This document shows, piece after piece, positions 33,212-45,345 of a DNA stretch of 64,000 bases. The notes below the pieces were generated by a model, which did not search any database, was not told the origin of the DNA, and saw only the letters and a program-made list of their open reading frames with translations. The position numbers and the translations under genes were made by a program. Each line of letters opens with the position of its first letter. Position 1 is the first letter of the stretch. The DNA comes from Rosa chinensis (lineage: Eukaryota; Streptophyta; Magnoliopsida; Rosales; Rosaceae): positions 16,793,501 to 16,857,500 of the forward strand of contig NC_037092.1 in NCBI RefSeq assembly GCF_002994745.2, given 5' to 3'.

Positions 33212-33790
33212 AATAAATTATTATATTGAAAATAAAAGTTGAATAATTTTTTTGCTTTGTTCTATTAACCAAGATCCCAATCCAATACATTATCAAAAGA
33301 AAAAACAAAAAAAAATCCCAATCCAATCATCATGATTGGATATTAACCCCATCAAAACTAGCAATTCTTCAGTGACAGCAACCAAGATTAGTATTTGAAC
33401 TAGCGATTCTTCATGTTCATCTTCTTAAACCCAGCAAAAAAAAAAAACGAAAGAAATCGCAGCAATTGTTCATGTCCATCTTCTCAAACTCAACAAACCT
33501 ATTTTGGAAGAGAAACGGAAGATCTGGGAACTACCAAGAACCAAAAAGATCGAAAAATCGAAAAACAGGAGTACCAAATGAGGAGCACTTGTTTACACCT
33601 TCAAGAGTAACAACAGTAGTGAGAATGAAGACAAAAGGCAACAAGAAATCGAGGACTAGAATGGTGTGGAAGACTGTTCTATAAGAGATGTGACGAGCTG
33701 CGACCTTGATATTCATCAAGTCAATAAACCCATTGCTGCTCAAGATCGTTATGCTTCTCATGCTCGGCGAGAAGTGAAGCTGCATCTTCG
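33212..33790. other. AT-rich spacer, no gene recognised
   Basis: A/T-runs and short open frames without recognisable features. Confidence 0.5.
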
Positions 33791-33793
33791 TCT

Positions 33794-34200
33794 ATGCAGC
33801 CCCAACAACTCTTTTTTTTTCTCCTCCTCCTCCTCCTTCAAATCCCTATCACAACCCCCCCCCCCCCCCCCCCCCAGCTTTTTATCAATGCCACCCATGC
33901 CCTCACCATTAGATCCAAACCCACCAACCCCATTATTCCAAGCCTGCTCTGTTCTCCTCCCACCACCGCTGGTACACCTTCATCCTCAGCTCCCTCCCTC
34001 CTTCCCCTCACCCCACCAACCTCCTCTACACCTACTCACGTGTCGTCCATGGTTCCTCCGCCTCCCAGGCCCACGCACTCCAATCCTACCCCGCCATCCT
34101 CTCCTTCGTTCCTGGCATGCCACACCACCAGCACCTACAACCTCCTCGGCCCAGCTGACAACTTCGGCCTCGCCTCTGGCCCTTCCGCTATATCATCATT
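33794..34200 (+). pseudogene. Subtilisin-like protease (SBT1-type) N-terminal fragment
   Basis: An ATG at 33794 opens a hydrophobic Leu-rich leader that looks like a signal peptide, then a C-run (33857-33876) disturbs the frame. Downstream, another frame reads HHRWYTFILSSLPPSPHPTN and LLYTYSRVVHGSSAS, then LQSYPAILSFVP. This is the inhibitor-I9-type propeptide of plant SBT1 subtilases (family form HHRWY-S-LRSLP, LLYSYSRVVHGFSARL). A further shift gives LLGPADNFGLAS, like the propeptide end. The catalytic domain is absent. A dead fragment. Confidence 0.7.
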
Positions 34201-34209
34201 TCTCAAACT

Positions 34210-35090
34210 TTAGCCCAATTCAATTTCAAAGAAACAAGCTTTCAAAGTCCTCGTTCAATCTCTTGATGATGAATGAGAGAAAAGAAGAAATTTTTTTAAT
34301 TTTCCCTTTATTTCTCTCTCTTAATTATAAAATTTATTTAAATTAATTATTTTATTCATATTAAATCATGGTTTAGATAAAAAAGAAATTTGAGGGCACA
34401 TCAGTCATTTACCTCACTTTTTCGGCCTCACGCGTCACACGTGGTCAACTTGATGGTGCCATGACAGAAAGTTGACGTAAGTACTATGTTGACAAGAAAA
34501 TATAAGTCCAGGTATCACATTGATAAGTTTTAAAGTCCATATATCACTTTGACAGTCCTCAAAGTGTCCAGACACTGTTGGGGCATTTTTTCCAAAAATA
34601 ATTGAAACAGCTTTCCCTCATTGGGAAAAATGCATAACTAAGCAGCTATGTAAACACTATGGAAAAAAAATAATAATAAAAGCAACTTTCTAAAAGTTAC
34701 TTTTGAGTAATGCTAGGTAAATCACATTTTTGGTACTACATGCATCTCATCTTATGTGCCAGCTGATGTAGCACAAATCCAATCTATCGAATGATTTCAT
34801 TAAATGATATTGTTATGCCACATCAGTTGCCACATAAGGTGTGATGTAGGTGGTTCACTTAACATTAATATTATTCATCATTTTAAGTCACTCTGAGTGA
34901 CTATGTAAGTGGATATACTAACATTAATGGACAGTTAATGCAAGTTCTCATGAGACTTCCAAGTCCACTCAAACTCATGTAAGTATTTCCTCAACTTTGT
35001 TTGCCAGAGCAACAAGTGTATGTAGGACTTATTTGATCCATTTAGACCTACAAAACTATTCTGGAGCTTTGCGCGCGCGCGCGCTCACAC
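34210..35090. other. Intergenic DNA, no gene recognised
   Basis: AT-rich, with a short alternating GC/CA run at about 35071-35095. Nothing codes here that I can recognise. Confidence 0.5.
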
Positions 35091-35159
35091 ACGCGCTTGA
35101 AAATTCATATTTGTTCTGGTGACTTTGTAATGAACCCGATAAATTAAGGCTAAGGGTTG

Positions 35160-35645
35160 AGTTCATTCTAGGACATGATAACCTGAAGTTTTAACATTTA
35201 AGGTTAAAGCTTTTAATATGTGTGGATCACTAAGGCTAACTGCGTAGTTTGAGTAGCAGTCAAAATGAATAGGACCATTGAAAAGACTTGACTCAATTAT
35301 TTCGAGAGTGCTATCACTAAAATTAATGAATCGCGCATCTCGTAAACAAAGAAGAATAGAGGCATTAAGGCCTCTCCTTGTTCAAGGTTTTACACCTATT
35401 TGTACTAGTCCTATGTGTAGGAAATTGTGGCTATCTTTTTTATGTTTTTTGATGGACTCTGGACTAAATAATTGACAAGTTTTATGTTGCTTACTAAGAG
35501 CATAAACTTGCTCGACAATTTTGAAATCAAAATTTTCATTTGACTGGTATTCAAATTGTTCTTCATTAACTATATCGGGGATCTTATTAAGACTGGATCT
35601 AGAACTAGAACTTACTGAATGGAATCTACAAAGTCTACTCATCTA
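35160..35645 (-). pseudogene. Endogenous pararetrovirus movement-protein fragment
   Basis: On the minus strand, HNFLHIGLVQIGVKP is followed by a TGA and then in the same frame LNASILLCLRDARFINF, IHFDCYSNYAVSLSDP. This is a movement-protein-like segment of the Caulimoviridae type, florendovirus- or petuvirus-like. It lies opposite in strand to the RT fragment that starts 130 bp away, so the viral insert is rearranged. It is broken and incomplete. Confidence 0.65.
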
Positions 35646-35769
35646 AACAAATTTTTGGAAACTGGACAAAAGTGTATTTGAAGAGTCTGTGTTGAAATCT
35701 AAACTTAGAGCCTACCTTTGAAACTTACATTCCAGACTTTCTGACACGAGAATTCCTACATGTAAGAAG

Positions 35770-36480
35770 GTATGAAATTCTGCAAAAAAGAAATCGCAAA
35801 ATTGCTTAATAAAGGAATTATCCAAAAAGGTAAATCGCCTTGGTCTTGTCCTGCTTTTTATGTTCAGAAGAATGCTGAATTAGAAAGAGGTACACCTTGC
35901 CTAGTAATTAATTACAAGTCATTAAATAGTGTCTTGGAATGGATAAGATATCCCATCCATAATAAACGTATCTCATTAATATAGATTACATGATTCAATC
36001 ATTTTTTCAAACTTTGACATGAAGTCAGGTTTTTGGCAAATACAAATTAGTGAAGAAGACAAATATAAAACTGCTTTTGTAACGCGTTTTGGTCATTATG
36101 AATGGAATGTAATGCCATTCGGTCTTAAGAATGCTCCTAGTGATTTTAGAATATAATGAATGATATATTCAATCAATTTAGCAAATTTTGTATAGTTTAC
36201 ATAGATGATGTCCTTATTTTCTCTCAATCTATGGACCAGTACTGGAAACACTTGAATCAATTTCTCAATATAGTCAAACTCAATGGCTTAGCTGTATCCG
36301 CTTCTAAAGTAAAGTTATTCCAAACCAGCATTTGGTTCTTAGGATTCAATATCCAGCAATCTAAGATTCACCCTATTGACAGAGTTATCCAATTCACAGA
36401 TAAATTCCCTGATGTTATTATCTTAGAAAAAACCCAGTTACAAAGATTTCTAGGTTCATTAAGGAAGCGAACTAAGGGCT
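35770..36480 (+). pseudogene. Endogenous pararetrovirus reverse transcriptase fragment
   Basis: Pieces in order are the RT N-terminal part (LLNKGIIQKGKSPWSCPAFY, 35772-35984), the middle (SGFWQIQISEEDKYKTAF and VMPFGLKNAP, about 36000-36150), and the catalytic segment (FCIVYIDDVLIFSQ) to the thumb (QLQRFLGSLRK, 36156-36480). The form of the motifs is that of plant pararetroviruses and not of gypsy elements. Stops and a frameshift break it; RNase H is missing. Confidence 0.8.
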
Positions 36481-36481
36481 A

Positions 36482-36698
36482 ACTCTTCGCCCTTAGTCGA
36501 AATTTTATTAATAGAAAAGAAAGGTACAAAAGGAAGGGGACTAGGCCAAAACCACTTCCAAATGACACAAAACAACAAGTCATGCGTACTCAAAACTTGC
36601 AAAGGAACAACACATAATAAGTACAAGGAAATACAATAAAAAGATCAAAATACTAAACATAAATCTACGGGAAAAAATGAACTAAGAGAAGCGATAAT
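36482..36698 (-). repeat. Retroposon-like 3' tail (copy of 23681-23894)
   Basis: Nearly the same sequence and the same junction with the pararetrovirus fragment as at 23681. Beyond 36698 the sequence runs into the receptor-gene 3' flank. Confidence 0.5.
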
Positions 36699-36922
36699 TA
36701 ATTCTTGAATACAAGCATCTACCATACTCTGCTAGAAAGGGAGAAGGTAAATTTCTCCACCAAACTGCATCAACATTTGAGGCACCAAAACGGGCAAATT
36801 TGTATATGGCTTACAACAATAAAGAGAATCCAAAAGAGAGACAACGTACCCAGTCTAGAAAGCCACAAATGCCCCATATTGACAACCTTCAATGCATTTT
36901 ATTCTTTAATTTTCCTTTCCAA

Positions 36923-39900
36923 TCAAGTCTTCCTTTGCCAACGAGCCACTCTCAATGCAATTGCTAATGCTGCCCTCTCCTGTATGTTATCAAAGAATCG
37001 AAAATAGGCATACCTCCATGATTTCTTCATAACCAATGTGCCACAAACACTCCAAAAGCCTATGATGAAGCCGAGGACAGCGCTAACATAGATACCAAAC
37101 TTCCCATTCTCATCAGTATCATCATCATTATGATCACCATCGTCAGGGTCAGCTGGTGCGAGTGCGCCATCTCCCGGGCAGACAGTTGGAAGAGGAACCC
37201 CACACAAGGATGGATTGCCAACATAAATGGATGAATCATCGAGTGTTCGAAGTTGGTTGCCTGAAGGAATTCTGCCTGACAAGTTGTTGAAAGACAAGTT
37301 CAAGTGAGACAAAGAGGTTAATGAAGAGAAACTTTGAGGAATCTGCCCGGAGAGGTGATTTTGTGAGAGATCAAGAGTTTCCAGCCATCGCAAGTTTCCA
37401 ATCTTCAAAGGAATGTTTCCACTCAACTGATTTCTTGACAAGTTCAAGGTACCCAATGCAATGAGACTGCTTATTTCTTCAAGGATTACACCTTCTAAGT
37501 TATTTGATGAGAAATCAATGGTATTCACCAAATTCAGAGTGGTGTTATATACGAGTTCTTGTCCCTTCAATGTCAAGCTGGTCTTCTCAAGATAATTTAA
37601 CAAAAAGTACGTACGAGTGTCATTACCGTAGGCCAAAGCAGTCAGATTATACAAACACTTGGGAATGGTCCCTGAAAATTTGTTGTGGCCAAGGTCTATG
37701 ATATGAAGAGATTGAAGAGAGCACAATCGATTGGGGATATGTCCGCTTAAAGAGTTGGATCGCAATCTGAGCATATACAATTCAGATGATACAATTGATC
37801 TTGTCTGTAAAGGTATGCTTCCAGTAAATCTATTGCCTCCAAGATCAATACTCTGCAAGTGGCTGCAGTTTTGGAAGAGAGAAGAAGGAATCTGACCCCC
37901 AAAATTGTTGTTCCTCAGATTCAATACGTACAGTGAGCTCGGAACACCCATTGAACTGGGGATATTGCCAGACAAATTGTTGTCTGAGACATCTACAACC
38001 CATATATCTCGCCAAAGACTCCATGCTGGAGGTAATTCTCCAGACAAGTGATTACTTCTTAACATAAAGATATATAGACCTGACATGTTGCACAAAGAGG
38101 GTGGTATACTACCATTCAGATGATTGTCAGATAGATACAATTTTAGCAAGTTAGGCAACAGTTGACCATAATTTGAGGGAATTGGCCCCGAAAATAAATT
38201 GCTTTGAAGATCGAGATAGGCGGCAGCATCACTAGACCAATGTGGGAGAGGGCCCTCAAATTGATTATGACTCAAATCTATATACTCCAAAGATGGGAAG
38301 TTCATGTGAAATGGAAGCCTTCCACGAATTTGGTTGTTAGATAAATCCAGCGATGTGAGTTGGAAAGAAATCTTCAAGAACCACTCTTCTGGTATGAAAT
38401 CTGAGATTCCAGTATTACTGAGATTGAGATGCGTTAATTCAGTTTGAGACTGAAGCCATACCCCAAAGGCAGGACCTGCTCTGCAGTTGGCAATGTCAAC
38501 GGAATCAAGCTGGAAAGGAGGAACCCAGTCATGAGCCACGTTAAAAATGAGGGACCTAGGTAGGTCTGTATTGACTGCAAAGAACTCCAACTTTGTGAGA
38601 GATCGGAAATGCGCTTCAGTTATATTGCCTACCCACAAATTTTGAGATAGATCTAGGTGAACTAGCTGAGAAAGTTGTCCCAAACTTTCAGGAATGGACT
38701 CGGTCAAATTATTACCAGAGATGTCAAGTGTTTCCAAGGATGATAAATTATCGATAGATTGTGGAATTGAACCAGAAAATTGGTTTCCACTTGGATGAAG
38801 TTCCATAAGATTTTCTAGCATTCCCAAGGCGGCAGGCAATTCACCTTCCAACATAATATTGTAAGATAAATCAAGTGACTCTAATCTATGACTTGTACAG
38901 TTTGAGAAGCCATTCAAAACATTTTCCAAACTACCATTGAACGAGTTTGACGAAAGATCTAATATAATTAGGCTGCACAAAGTACCAATGACTTTGGGAA
39001 TTTGACCTTGGAGAAAATCATTATTTGAACGAAGGTCTTCCAAAGACTTGAGGTTTGCAATTTCAACAGGGAAGTGACCCGCGAACCAGTTGCTAGATAC
39101 ATCAAGTTTTTTGAGGTTGGTAAGATTAAAAAGCCAGCTGGGAAATGAAGAATTAATAGAATTCCCTGATAGATCAAGAACCAATAGGGATGTGAAGTTC
39201 ACTGACGGAAGCTGGGAGTAGTGTGGAAGGTTTTGAATTTGGCAAACAGACAAATGCAACTCTAAGAGTGAAGGAAGCATGTTGACATCATGTAGCCAAC
39301 TTACTCCTGTGCTGCTAAGGTTCACACCTCCAAGATTGAGGTACTTTAGGGAAGAGAGATGAGAAAGCCAATTCAAGTTTTTGGAAGAAAGACCGCGATA
39401 AACAGAATTGAGGTCAAGATAGTTCAAGTTTGAGAGGTTACCAAGAGCTGGGGGAATCTCTCCCACAAATGAATTATATGAGAGATTGAGATACCTCAAA
39501 CTTTGAAGCTTCCCAAAGAAGTTAGGAATTCGACGTCCTTGAAAATCGTTTCCGCTTAGATCAAGGTAATATAAGTTCTCAAAGCTAAGCAAAGAAGGAT
39601 TAATCTTACCCCCCAAAGAAGTCTCCCAGTAGAAGCCTTCATCATAATTCAGGTTCCGGAGGTCCATCTTTACAACGTGACCTGTACGGTTGTTGCATGA
39701 AATCCCTTTCCATTGACAGCAATCCTGACCCACCCAAGAAGAAAGCCTGCCGGAACGATCAGTAACATCTCCTTTGAAGCTGAGAAGCGCTCGTCTCTCT
39801 TCCTGGATGCATGATGATGATCTCACACCACTGGGAAGTCCATCTCCCAAACACAGTTTAGTAGTCTGCAGAGATGTAGATGCGAGAAAAAGAAAGAGCA

Positions 39901-39973
39901 AGTAATGAGCAACATTGTTGATGAGGAAGCGATAGCCGGAAGGCTTGAATTGGTTTGCACAGAAGCTATCCAT
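36923..39973 (-). CDS. LRR receptor-like protein, EIX/Cf type (copy 1)
   Basis: An uninterrupted 1016-residue protein without introns. It has a hydrophobic leader (about residues 12-37) and an LRRNT cap with Cys 55, 85, 86 and 93 ([16 protein letters not shown]). A long array of plant-type LxxLxxLxLSxNxLxGxIP repeats follows, with an island (about 777-816, [18 protein letters not shown]) before the last repeats. Then come an acidic segment ([13 protein letters not shown]), one membrane helix (about 960-982) and a 34-residue tail with a YFRF endocytosis-type motif and no kinase. The family acts at the plasma membrane as co-receptor-dependent sensors of microbial molecules (EIX2, Cf, HcrVf). 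Some repeats lost consensus residues ([15 protein letters not shown]), while the copy at 48878 keeps them. Ligand unknown. Confidence 0.93.
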   Translation of the reverse strand: MDSFCANQFKPSGYRFLINNVAHYLLFLFLASTSLQTTKLCLGDGLPSGVRSSSCIQEERRALLSFKGDVTDRSGRLSSWVGQDCCQWKGISCNNRTGHVVKMDLRNLNYDEGFYWETSLGGKINPSLLSFENLYYLDLSGNDFQGRRIPNFFGKLQSLRYLNLSYNSFVGEIPPALGNLSNLNYLDLNSVYRGLSSKNLNWLSHLSSLKYLNLGGVNLSSTGVSWLHDVNMLPSLLELHLSVCQIQNLPHYSQLPSVNFTSLLVLDLSGNSINSSFPSWLFNLTNLKKLDVSSNWFAGHFPVEIANLKSLEDLRSNNDFLQGQIPKVIGTLCSLIILDLSSNSFNGSLENVLNGFSNCTSHRLESLDLSYNIMLEGELPAALGMLENLMELHPSGNQFSGSIPQSIDNLSSLETLDISGNNLTESIPESLGQLSQLVHLDLSQNLWVGNITEAHFRSLTKLEFFAVNTDLPRSLIFNVAHDWVPPFQLDSVDIANCRAGPAFGVWLQSQTELTHLNLSNTGISDFIPEEWFLKISFQLTSLDLSNNQIRGRLPFHMNFPSLEYIDLSHNQFEGPLPHWSSDAAAYLDLQSNLFSGPIPSNYGQLLPNLLKLYLSDNHLNGSIPPSLCNMSGLYIFMLRSNHLSGELPPAWSLWRDIWVVDVSDNNLSGNIPSSMGVPSSLYVLNLRNNNFGGQIPSSLFQNCSHLQSIDLGGNRFTGSIPLQTRSIVSSELYMLRLRSNSLSGHIPNRLCSLQSLHIIDLGHNKFSGTIPKCLYNLTALAYGNDTRTYFLLNYLEKTSLTLKGQELVYNTTLNLVNTIDFSSNNLEGVILEEISSLIALGTLNLSRNQLSGNIPLKIGNLRWLETLDLSQNHLSGQIPQSFSSLTSLSHLNLSFNNLSGRIPSGNQLRTLDDSSIYVGNPSLCGVPLPTVCPGDGALAPADPDDGDHNDDDTDENGKFGIYVSAVLGFIIGFWSVCGTLVMKKSWRYAYFRFFDNIQERAALAIALRVARWQRKT

Positions 39974-40954
39974 GTGGAAATGTATAGAAATCTAAAACCG
40001 AGTAACATTTAAGTACTGTATAAGTGAATAGTCTGAAATGAATGGTGTTATTCCAAAGTCGTGAACGACCACGTTTTACAAGTTTTCATCGATTCACTTA
40101 CTTTCTTTGTTCCGACTGTATTAATAGACCCAAATGAGCTCACAAGCCGGAATAATTCTATTTCTTTTCATCCTCATTCCAGGATTCGTAGAAAAGTTCC
40201 AAAGACTACAAGAAAAAGGGAAAAGTGAACAAGCTTTTGTCATTGATTTTAGGTTTCGGCACTCAATCTTGGTGTAATGTTCACATTTGTCATTGATTTT
40301 AGCTTTCGGCCGTCAATCTCGGTGTAAAATGGAAACTGGTCTATTGAATCGAGGGAATTTGATTGGGCAATGTAAGGTAATGTCATGTTCTGTGTACATG
40401 TATGATTAGGCAAACTACCAAACTCCTGAAAAAGTGCAATAAACTTCTGGCAAACTCTCCCAACGAGTAACTCTTCTATTTTGGTAAAAATTTGTTCTTT
40501 TCACTACAGAATAGCACTGAAACTAGTCATAAATCTAACCCAGGATAAGGATGATTATTTTATGCAATCAACAGAAAAAGAAAAAAGAAAAAAAGTTTTT
40601 TAAGGGTGAATATCGTCATAGAAGGAAGAAGCAGAGGGAAGAGCAAACTTTCATAAAACCATAGCACTGAAACTCATCACTCTGATACAAAGTACATGCA
40701 TAGACTCACTTAATACAGGAGAACAAAATACCTCATGTTATCCAATCGGTCAACACTTGCACCTTATACGCAGAGCATAAAGAATGGCTGATTGGGCAAT
40801 TTATAAACCATGATGGCTCAGAAACATAGTACAAAATACTGAAATAGACCATGGCAGATGGCAATAATTTTGCCATAGACCTCCTTCGAGGCCTCATCAC
40901 TTCTTCATTCTAGCTAGGGACCTACTGCTGCTGTTCCTTTGTGCATTCAGTTGC
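39974..40954. other. Receptor-gene upstream region (module copy 1)
   Basis: No gene. The block around 40020-40520 (with AATTTGATTGGGCAATGTAAG) recurs upstream of the second receptor gene (51890-52560) and, without any receptor, at 45341-45600 and 53430-54130. It should contain the receptor promoter; I cannot point to a secure TATA box. Confidence 0.6.
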
Positions 40955-41651
40955 TTATGCTTTCCCTCCGGTAGAATCAGATTTTCCTTGTGAAGCTGCC
41001 ATTGCTACAACTTCGCCAGGAGGTGGGTGGTCAAATCTGCAGGTTGCACCATACTTGCAAGCGCCGGTTTTAAGGTAATACACATAGATAACGGCACCCT
41101 GTAAAAAAGTTCCACCCTTGTTAAATGGTCTTACATGTATAGGATAGATGATGCCTATATGGAAATATAAAATAAGATTTCAACATTCAGAAGAGAGATG
41201 GTTAAATGCTACAGAAAATGCAGTCACTTCTCACTGGAAATAAAGGTCTTAACATTTCCATTTTTTCCAATCACTATTGTGCAAACAGTATATTCATAGT
41301 TATCATAGTTTCAATAGATAAGTGGCAATCTGAAACTACTAATGCAAAGACTTAGAAGAATTCACTCATTCTTAGGAAGAATAGCCATATGCTTTTCAAG
41401 CTTTTTGGAATATAATGGTACCCTGCTCAAAACAAGGACAGGTGAACCGTACTGATAAAAAGACTTGGGATAGTCCCAACAGAGAATAGCTCCACCATCT
41501 GTACCTCTCTCCTAGGTAGTCCAGCAAGCGTTAGCTTCACATTTTCTTGTTGAGATGGCTTTGTTGTTGACAATGCCACTGCTGGCCTATCAATTGGGTG
41601 ATGGAATCTGCATTGTGCACCATACTTACATTCTCCAGTCTTCATATAATA
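40955..41651 (-). pseudogene. HUA1-like CCCH zinc-finger gene, last two exons (copy 1)
   Basis: The penultimate exon (41651-41505) follows TTTTGTAG and encodes YYMKTGECKYGAQCRFHHP, then LTLAGLPRRE with a GT donor. The last exon (41098-40955) follows TTTTTTACAG and encodes [20 protein letters not shown] and a stop after TGGKA. Both are CCCH fingers (C-x5-C-x3-H visible). The first Cys of the last finger is Tyr (TAT for TGT) in this copy only. The sequence fits the 3' end of HUA1/C3H37, an RNA-binding protein with six CCCH fingers involved in AGAMOUS pre-mRNA processing. Earlier exons are absent. Confidence 0.75.
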
Positions 41652-41911
41652 CTACAAAATGAAAAAAACCACAATACATAAACATGAGAGCAATCATCAT
41701 CAGGTTCTTAATGATTCAGAAATATGAACAAGTGATCAAACAAAATCATTTCTGGCCAAATGTCTACCATCAGAGTAACAAATGTGGATGGATAAAGCAA
41801 CACATCATGTCCTGACAGTTTCATGAATAATATGACGAGAACTATCAATTGTTGCAACTGCTAAACATGTTGAAACTCAAATTCACTATACTTTCTCTTA
41901 GGATCACTTTC

Positions 41912-42183
41912 ATTTATGCACTATCACTATTACTATTAGTTTCGTTTCGTGTTTTTTTCCTTACTGAGTTGGTTCTGTTTTTGGTGATTACAGAGGAATG
42001 GAGTATAAACAAAACAAATAAAGCAGAGGGATTGATACCTAATTAGGCGAAAGAGCAGCGATTGGTGCTCACCGGAATTCCACCAGCAAAGGCACCCAGG
42101 TAGTAAAGCAGTTGCTTCGTGAATTGCTCCTGGTCCTTATCTTCACATCATCACCATTCCAAAGTTCCACCAAAAACCCACAA
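41912..42183 (-). pseudogene. Orphan copy of ABCD2-like exon 2 with flanks
   Basis: The block matches 44668-44940, including the exon encoding DKDQEQFMKQLLYYLGAFAG followed by a GTGAGC donor (here with one substitution giving RELL or similar). It is fused directly to HUA1-like intron sequence at about 41911. No other ABCD2 exon is attached on this side. Confidence 0.7.
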
Positions 42184-42920
42184 ACAAAAAATCAAATGAA
42201 CACTAGTTAAAAATCAAAAGAAGTGTTAACTAGTGCCCATCCCCAAAGAGCTGCTATACAAATAATCATCAAATTTACCTGCATGTGTTTGAAAATTATT
42301 AGGTGGTAAAAAGTTGAGTACGAAAACACTAAACAGATCTTATGTAGAACCAGTACAGTATGCATTGCAGTAACAATATTGCAGTTCATAAGTAAATTTC
42401 TGAAGGAGGATAATAGGTTAGACGGAAAAAACAAAAAATACAAATTTCAAGTAATATGTATAAGATGGAACAAATCTAGTTAACTTCAAAAGTATAGTTT
42501 TAGGGCTTCTAGAGTTAAATGCAACAGAAAAGCTACATCTGAGTTTCGGGTGGAAGATACTGAAAATATCAAATATAATGTAGTTTTACATTACTGATTA
42601 ATAGAAATATTACGCAAGATTGTTTCAAACGAACTAAAAATTAAGAAACAGTGTAAGTGGTGTCTGCATCCAATGTCTGAATGAATCCAGGACAGGGAAA
42701 GAAAGAACAGAAAGTGAATAACAAATACTGTCTTTTCAACTCTTGTCAGTCTCTTTCTTGGAATCTGAGGACTCATCTAACATTCATCGTAAAAAATTTA
42801 CCAATGGAATTGTATTTTAAGACCCATTGGTGCATCAACCAAATTGGCCAGTGTCCTGATAAAGTTCAATCTGGACAGACTTCAGAGATATACGACACAC
42901 CGAAGCTATAGCAAAGGAGG
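42184..42920. other. Spacer with possible decayed ABCD2 exon
   Basis: AT-rich DNA. Around 42700-42780 the minus strand reads SSDSKKETDKS-like residues, which could be a remnant of the linker before the ABC domain, but this is weak. No nucleotide-binding domain is seen. Confidence 0.35.
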
Positions 42921-45345
42921 AGAGAAGGATACAGACACTGTACCAACTCGATCAATTACTGCTGAAAATGCGCTTATAGACTGAAATTGGCACACGATAA
43001 GGGAGAAGTTCCCCAGGATATGATTAAAAGCAGATACTGACTGATTAATGACACCAAACTCAATTTTTTAAGAGAAGTACATAGGAGCAACGACAGCAGC
43101 AGGAAGAATTTGAATAAGATAGCGGTATCCACTAGTGAAAAACTCAGGATTTCTTGAATATATCAACAATTGCTGCAAGGTAATGTAGGGATATGAGGTT
43201 AATACACATCTAATAGGGACAACATAATGTGCAGAAACTTTTACATCTGTAGAACTACTTAATTGAAATAAAAGATCATGGCAAAAAAAAAAAAAAGCTG
43301 CAAATAAACCACAGCTGATCAAGTACTTTCGATGTGTTCAGAAGAAGACTGACATAGGAACGGTTATTTTGTGAATCCAATTTTGACTTGAGACAAACAA
43401 TCATATAAGATGCAAAATAAAATCAAGAATCTTTGTGGATATTAAATGTAGCATCAATAATTCTTTCAACCAGTAAACTGCAATAGGGAATGACCAGCAT
43501 ACAGTGTAAATACAATAACAGAAAAATGGAAAAGACAAAAAAATCTTGCAGTTTAAAGTAACTACTCAAATACACACATTATTGCATCAACTAAATTTCA
43601 GGAGTCAGAGAAAAAAAGTCCTCAATGTAAAGGCATAGACTGCATGCATAGCAAAGTGAAACAAGAAGAAGTTTAAAAATTGTTCATACAGTTAGATTCT
43701 CAAAAGCACTTTTGAAGCATTGCAGCAAAAGTTGCATTTCATTGTCTTCACCACTATAGAAAGCTATTGATTCAGCATTTTCTCGAACGTGCACAAGTCC
43801 ATAACGAAAATCTGCTTCCTTTTTCTCTTGTAGGAAGTTTAATGTCACCAAACCCTGAGAACAAAGTCGAATCAAGTTGGCATCATTCCTTATTGCCAGA
43901 GATACCATTGCATAATGATGGGAACAAATTTTTGCTAAATGAGTTACAGATACTTATCCTTCCAATAAAGAAACTGATCACTGTTACACCAATCGAATAT
44001 ACTAGAAGAACAACAAACAGCGGAGGATAGATACCAAATAATATGTTACTGAATGATATGAGATCTATCACAGCATTGAATAGTGTTAAAGAGAATGACA
44101 GGGCTGTCCCCGTGAAAGAACTTAGATCATCAACAATTTGCTGATCTGGATTATCAATGATTGATTGGGATTGAATTCAGTAAAATGTTTGGTTGCTCAG
44201 GTAATGGTCAATGTAATAACGCTCCATCCAAGATCTCCACCTCAAAGAAAGAGTTTCTCTTGCATAATTCCGCAACACAAAAATCTGCAGAGAATATTGT
44301 AAATAGGGAACAAATGCATCAATAAGACAAGATCACAGTTTAACAGAATGGCAAAAGGGTAAGCATCAGACATAGACGATAAGCACTTGAACCCTAATGT
44401 AGCGGCCGAAATCAATCAAACTGCAGACTAAGTTGACAATGAACCCAAAAAGGTAATATACATCTAGTATATCTATAACTGCAAGACAAGTTGACAGTGA
44501 ACCCAAAAAGGTAATATACATCAAGTATATCTATAACTGCAAGACAAATATAATAATAAAAATGATGCCTTCTTTACTACATAGAAAATATTGTTCCGAA
44601 CAAGGAAAAGCCAGTTGAATTACACTCTAGTGATCAGCAGTAACCTAATCCTAACTGTAGATATCGCTGCATTTATGCATTATCACTATTACTATTAGTT
44701 TCGTGTGTTTTTTTCCCTTACTGAGTTGGTTCTGTTTTTGGTGATTACTGAGGAATGAAGTATAAGCAAAACAAATAAAGCAGAGGTATTGATACCTAAG
44801 CGAAAGAGCAGCGATTGGTGCTCACCGGAATTCCACCAGCAAAGGCACCCAGGTAGTAAAGCAGTTGCTTCATGAACTGCTCTTGGTCCTTATCTTCACA
44901 TCATCACCATTCCAAAGTTCCACCAAAAACCCACCACAGAAAATCAGTAAAGTTTCCAACTTCATCACAATTCAGAGCACTAAACAAAACTAGAGAGAGA
45001 CAGAGAGGAACTGACTGGCAAGGGCATTGTGGAAGTCCCGACCCAGAAAATTGAAGCCGACGCTGATCCCGGTGGTGGCGAGATGAGAAGGAAGACTCCT
45101 CCCAGCTGCATCCTGACCTGGACCTTGTCGTCGGAGGACCAGTACGGCACCGCCTCTCTTCCAGAATCTCCGGAGCAGCGTCTGCAAATCCGAACCCTCT
45201 CTTTGCTGCAACCCAGATTCAACCAAACAAGAATCTAACTAACTAGTCAGAATCACCAAACCAACTTTTAGAGAATGCAATCAAATACAGAACAGACCTT
45301 ATCCAGGGTTGGAGGAGCACGTGGCGGTGGCGGTACAGAGTCAAT
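42921..45345 (-). pseudogene. ABCD2: Chloroplast ABC transporter D family member 2-like pseudogene
   Basis: Minus-strand exons follow the ABCD2 (At1g54350-type) order. They are an N-terminal piece (VPPPPRAPPTLDK, 45345-45303), DLQTLLRRFWK to GISVGFNFLGRDF (45215-45020, two frameshifts), DKDQEQF (44900-44826), and NYARETLSLRWRSWM to ISFSNILFGIYPPLF (44285-43950, with a TGA after QTFY). Then come LNFLQEKKEADFRYGLVHVR (43865-43690), YRYLIQILPAAVVAPMYFS (43175-43071) and IEFGVINQSVSAFNHILG to FSAVIDRVG (43070-42945). This is the membrane half of a half-size ABC transporter; the ATP-binding domain is missing. The gene is dead and joined at 45341 to receptor-gene upstream sequence. Confidence 0.8.
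44430..44545. repeat. 58-bp tandem duplication
   Basis: The unit AGTTGACA-TGAACCC to ACTGCAAGAC occurs twice head to tail with few differences, inside an ABCD2 intron. Confidence 0.8.

Noticed and set aside
33666..34346. A 226-codon Pro-rich plus-strand frame
   Set aside because: Frame-shifted reading of the subtilase fragment; the meaningful frame is a different one.
37504..39177. Small frames overlapping the receptor genes (for example 37504-37701 and 38968-39177)
   Set aside because: Shadow frames of the LRR coding sequence.
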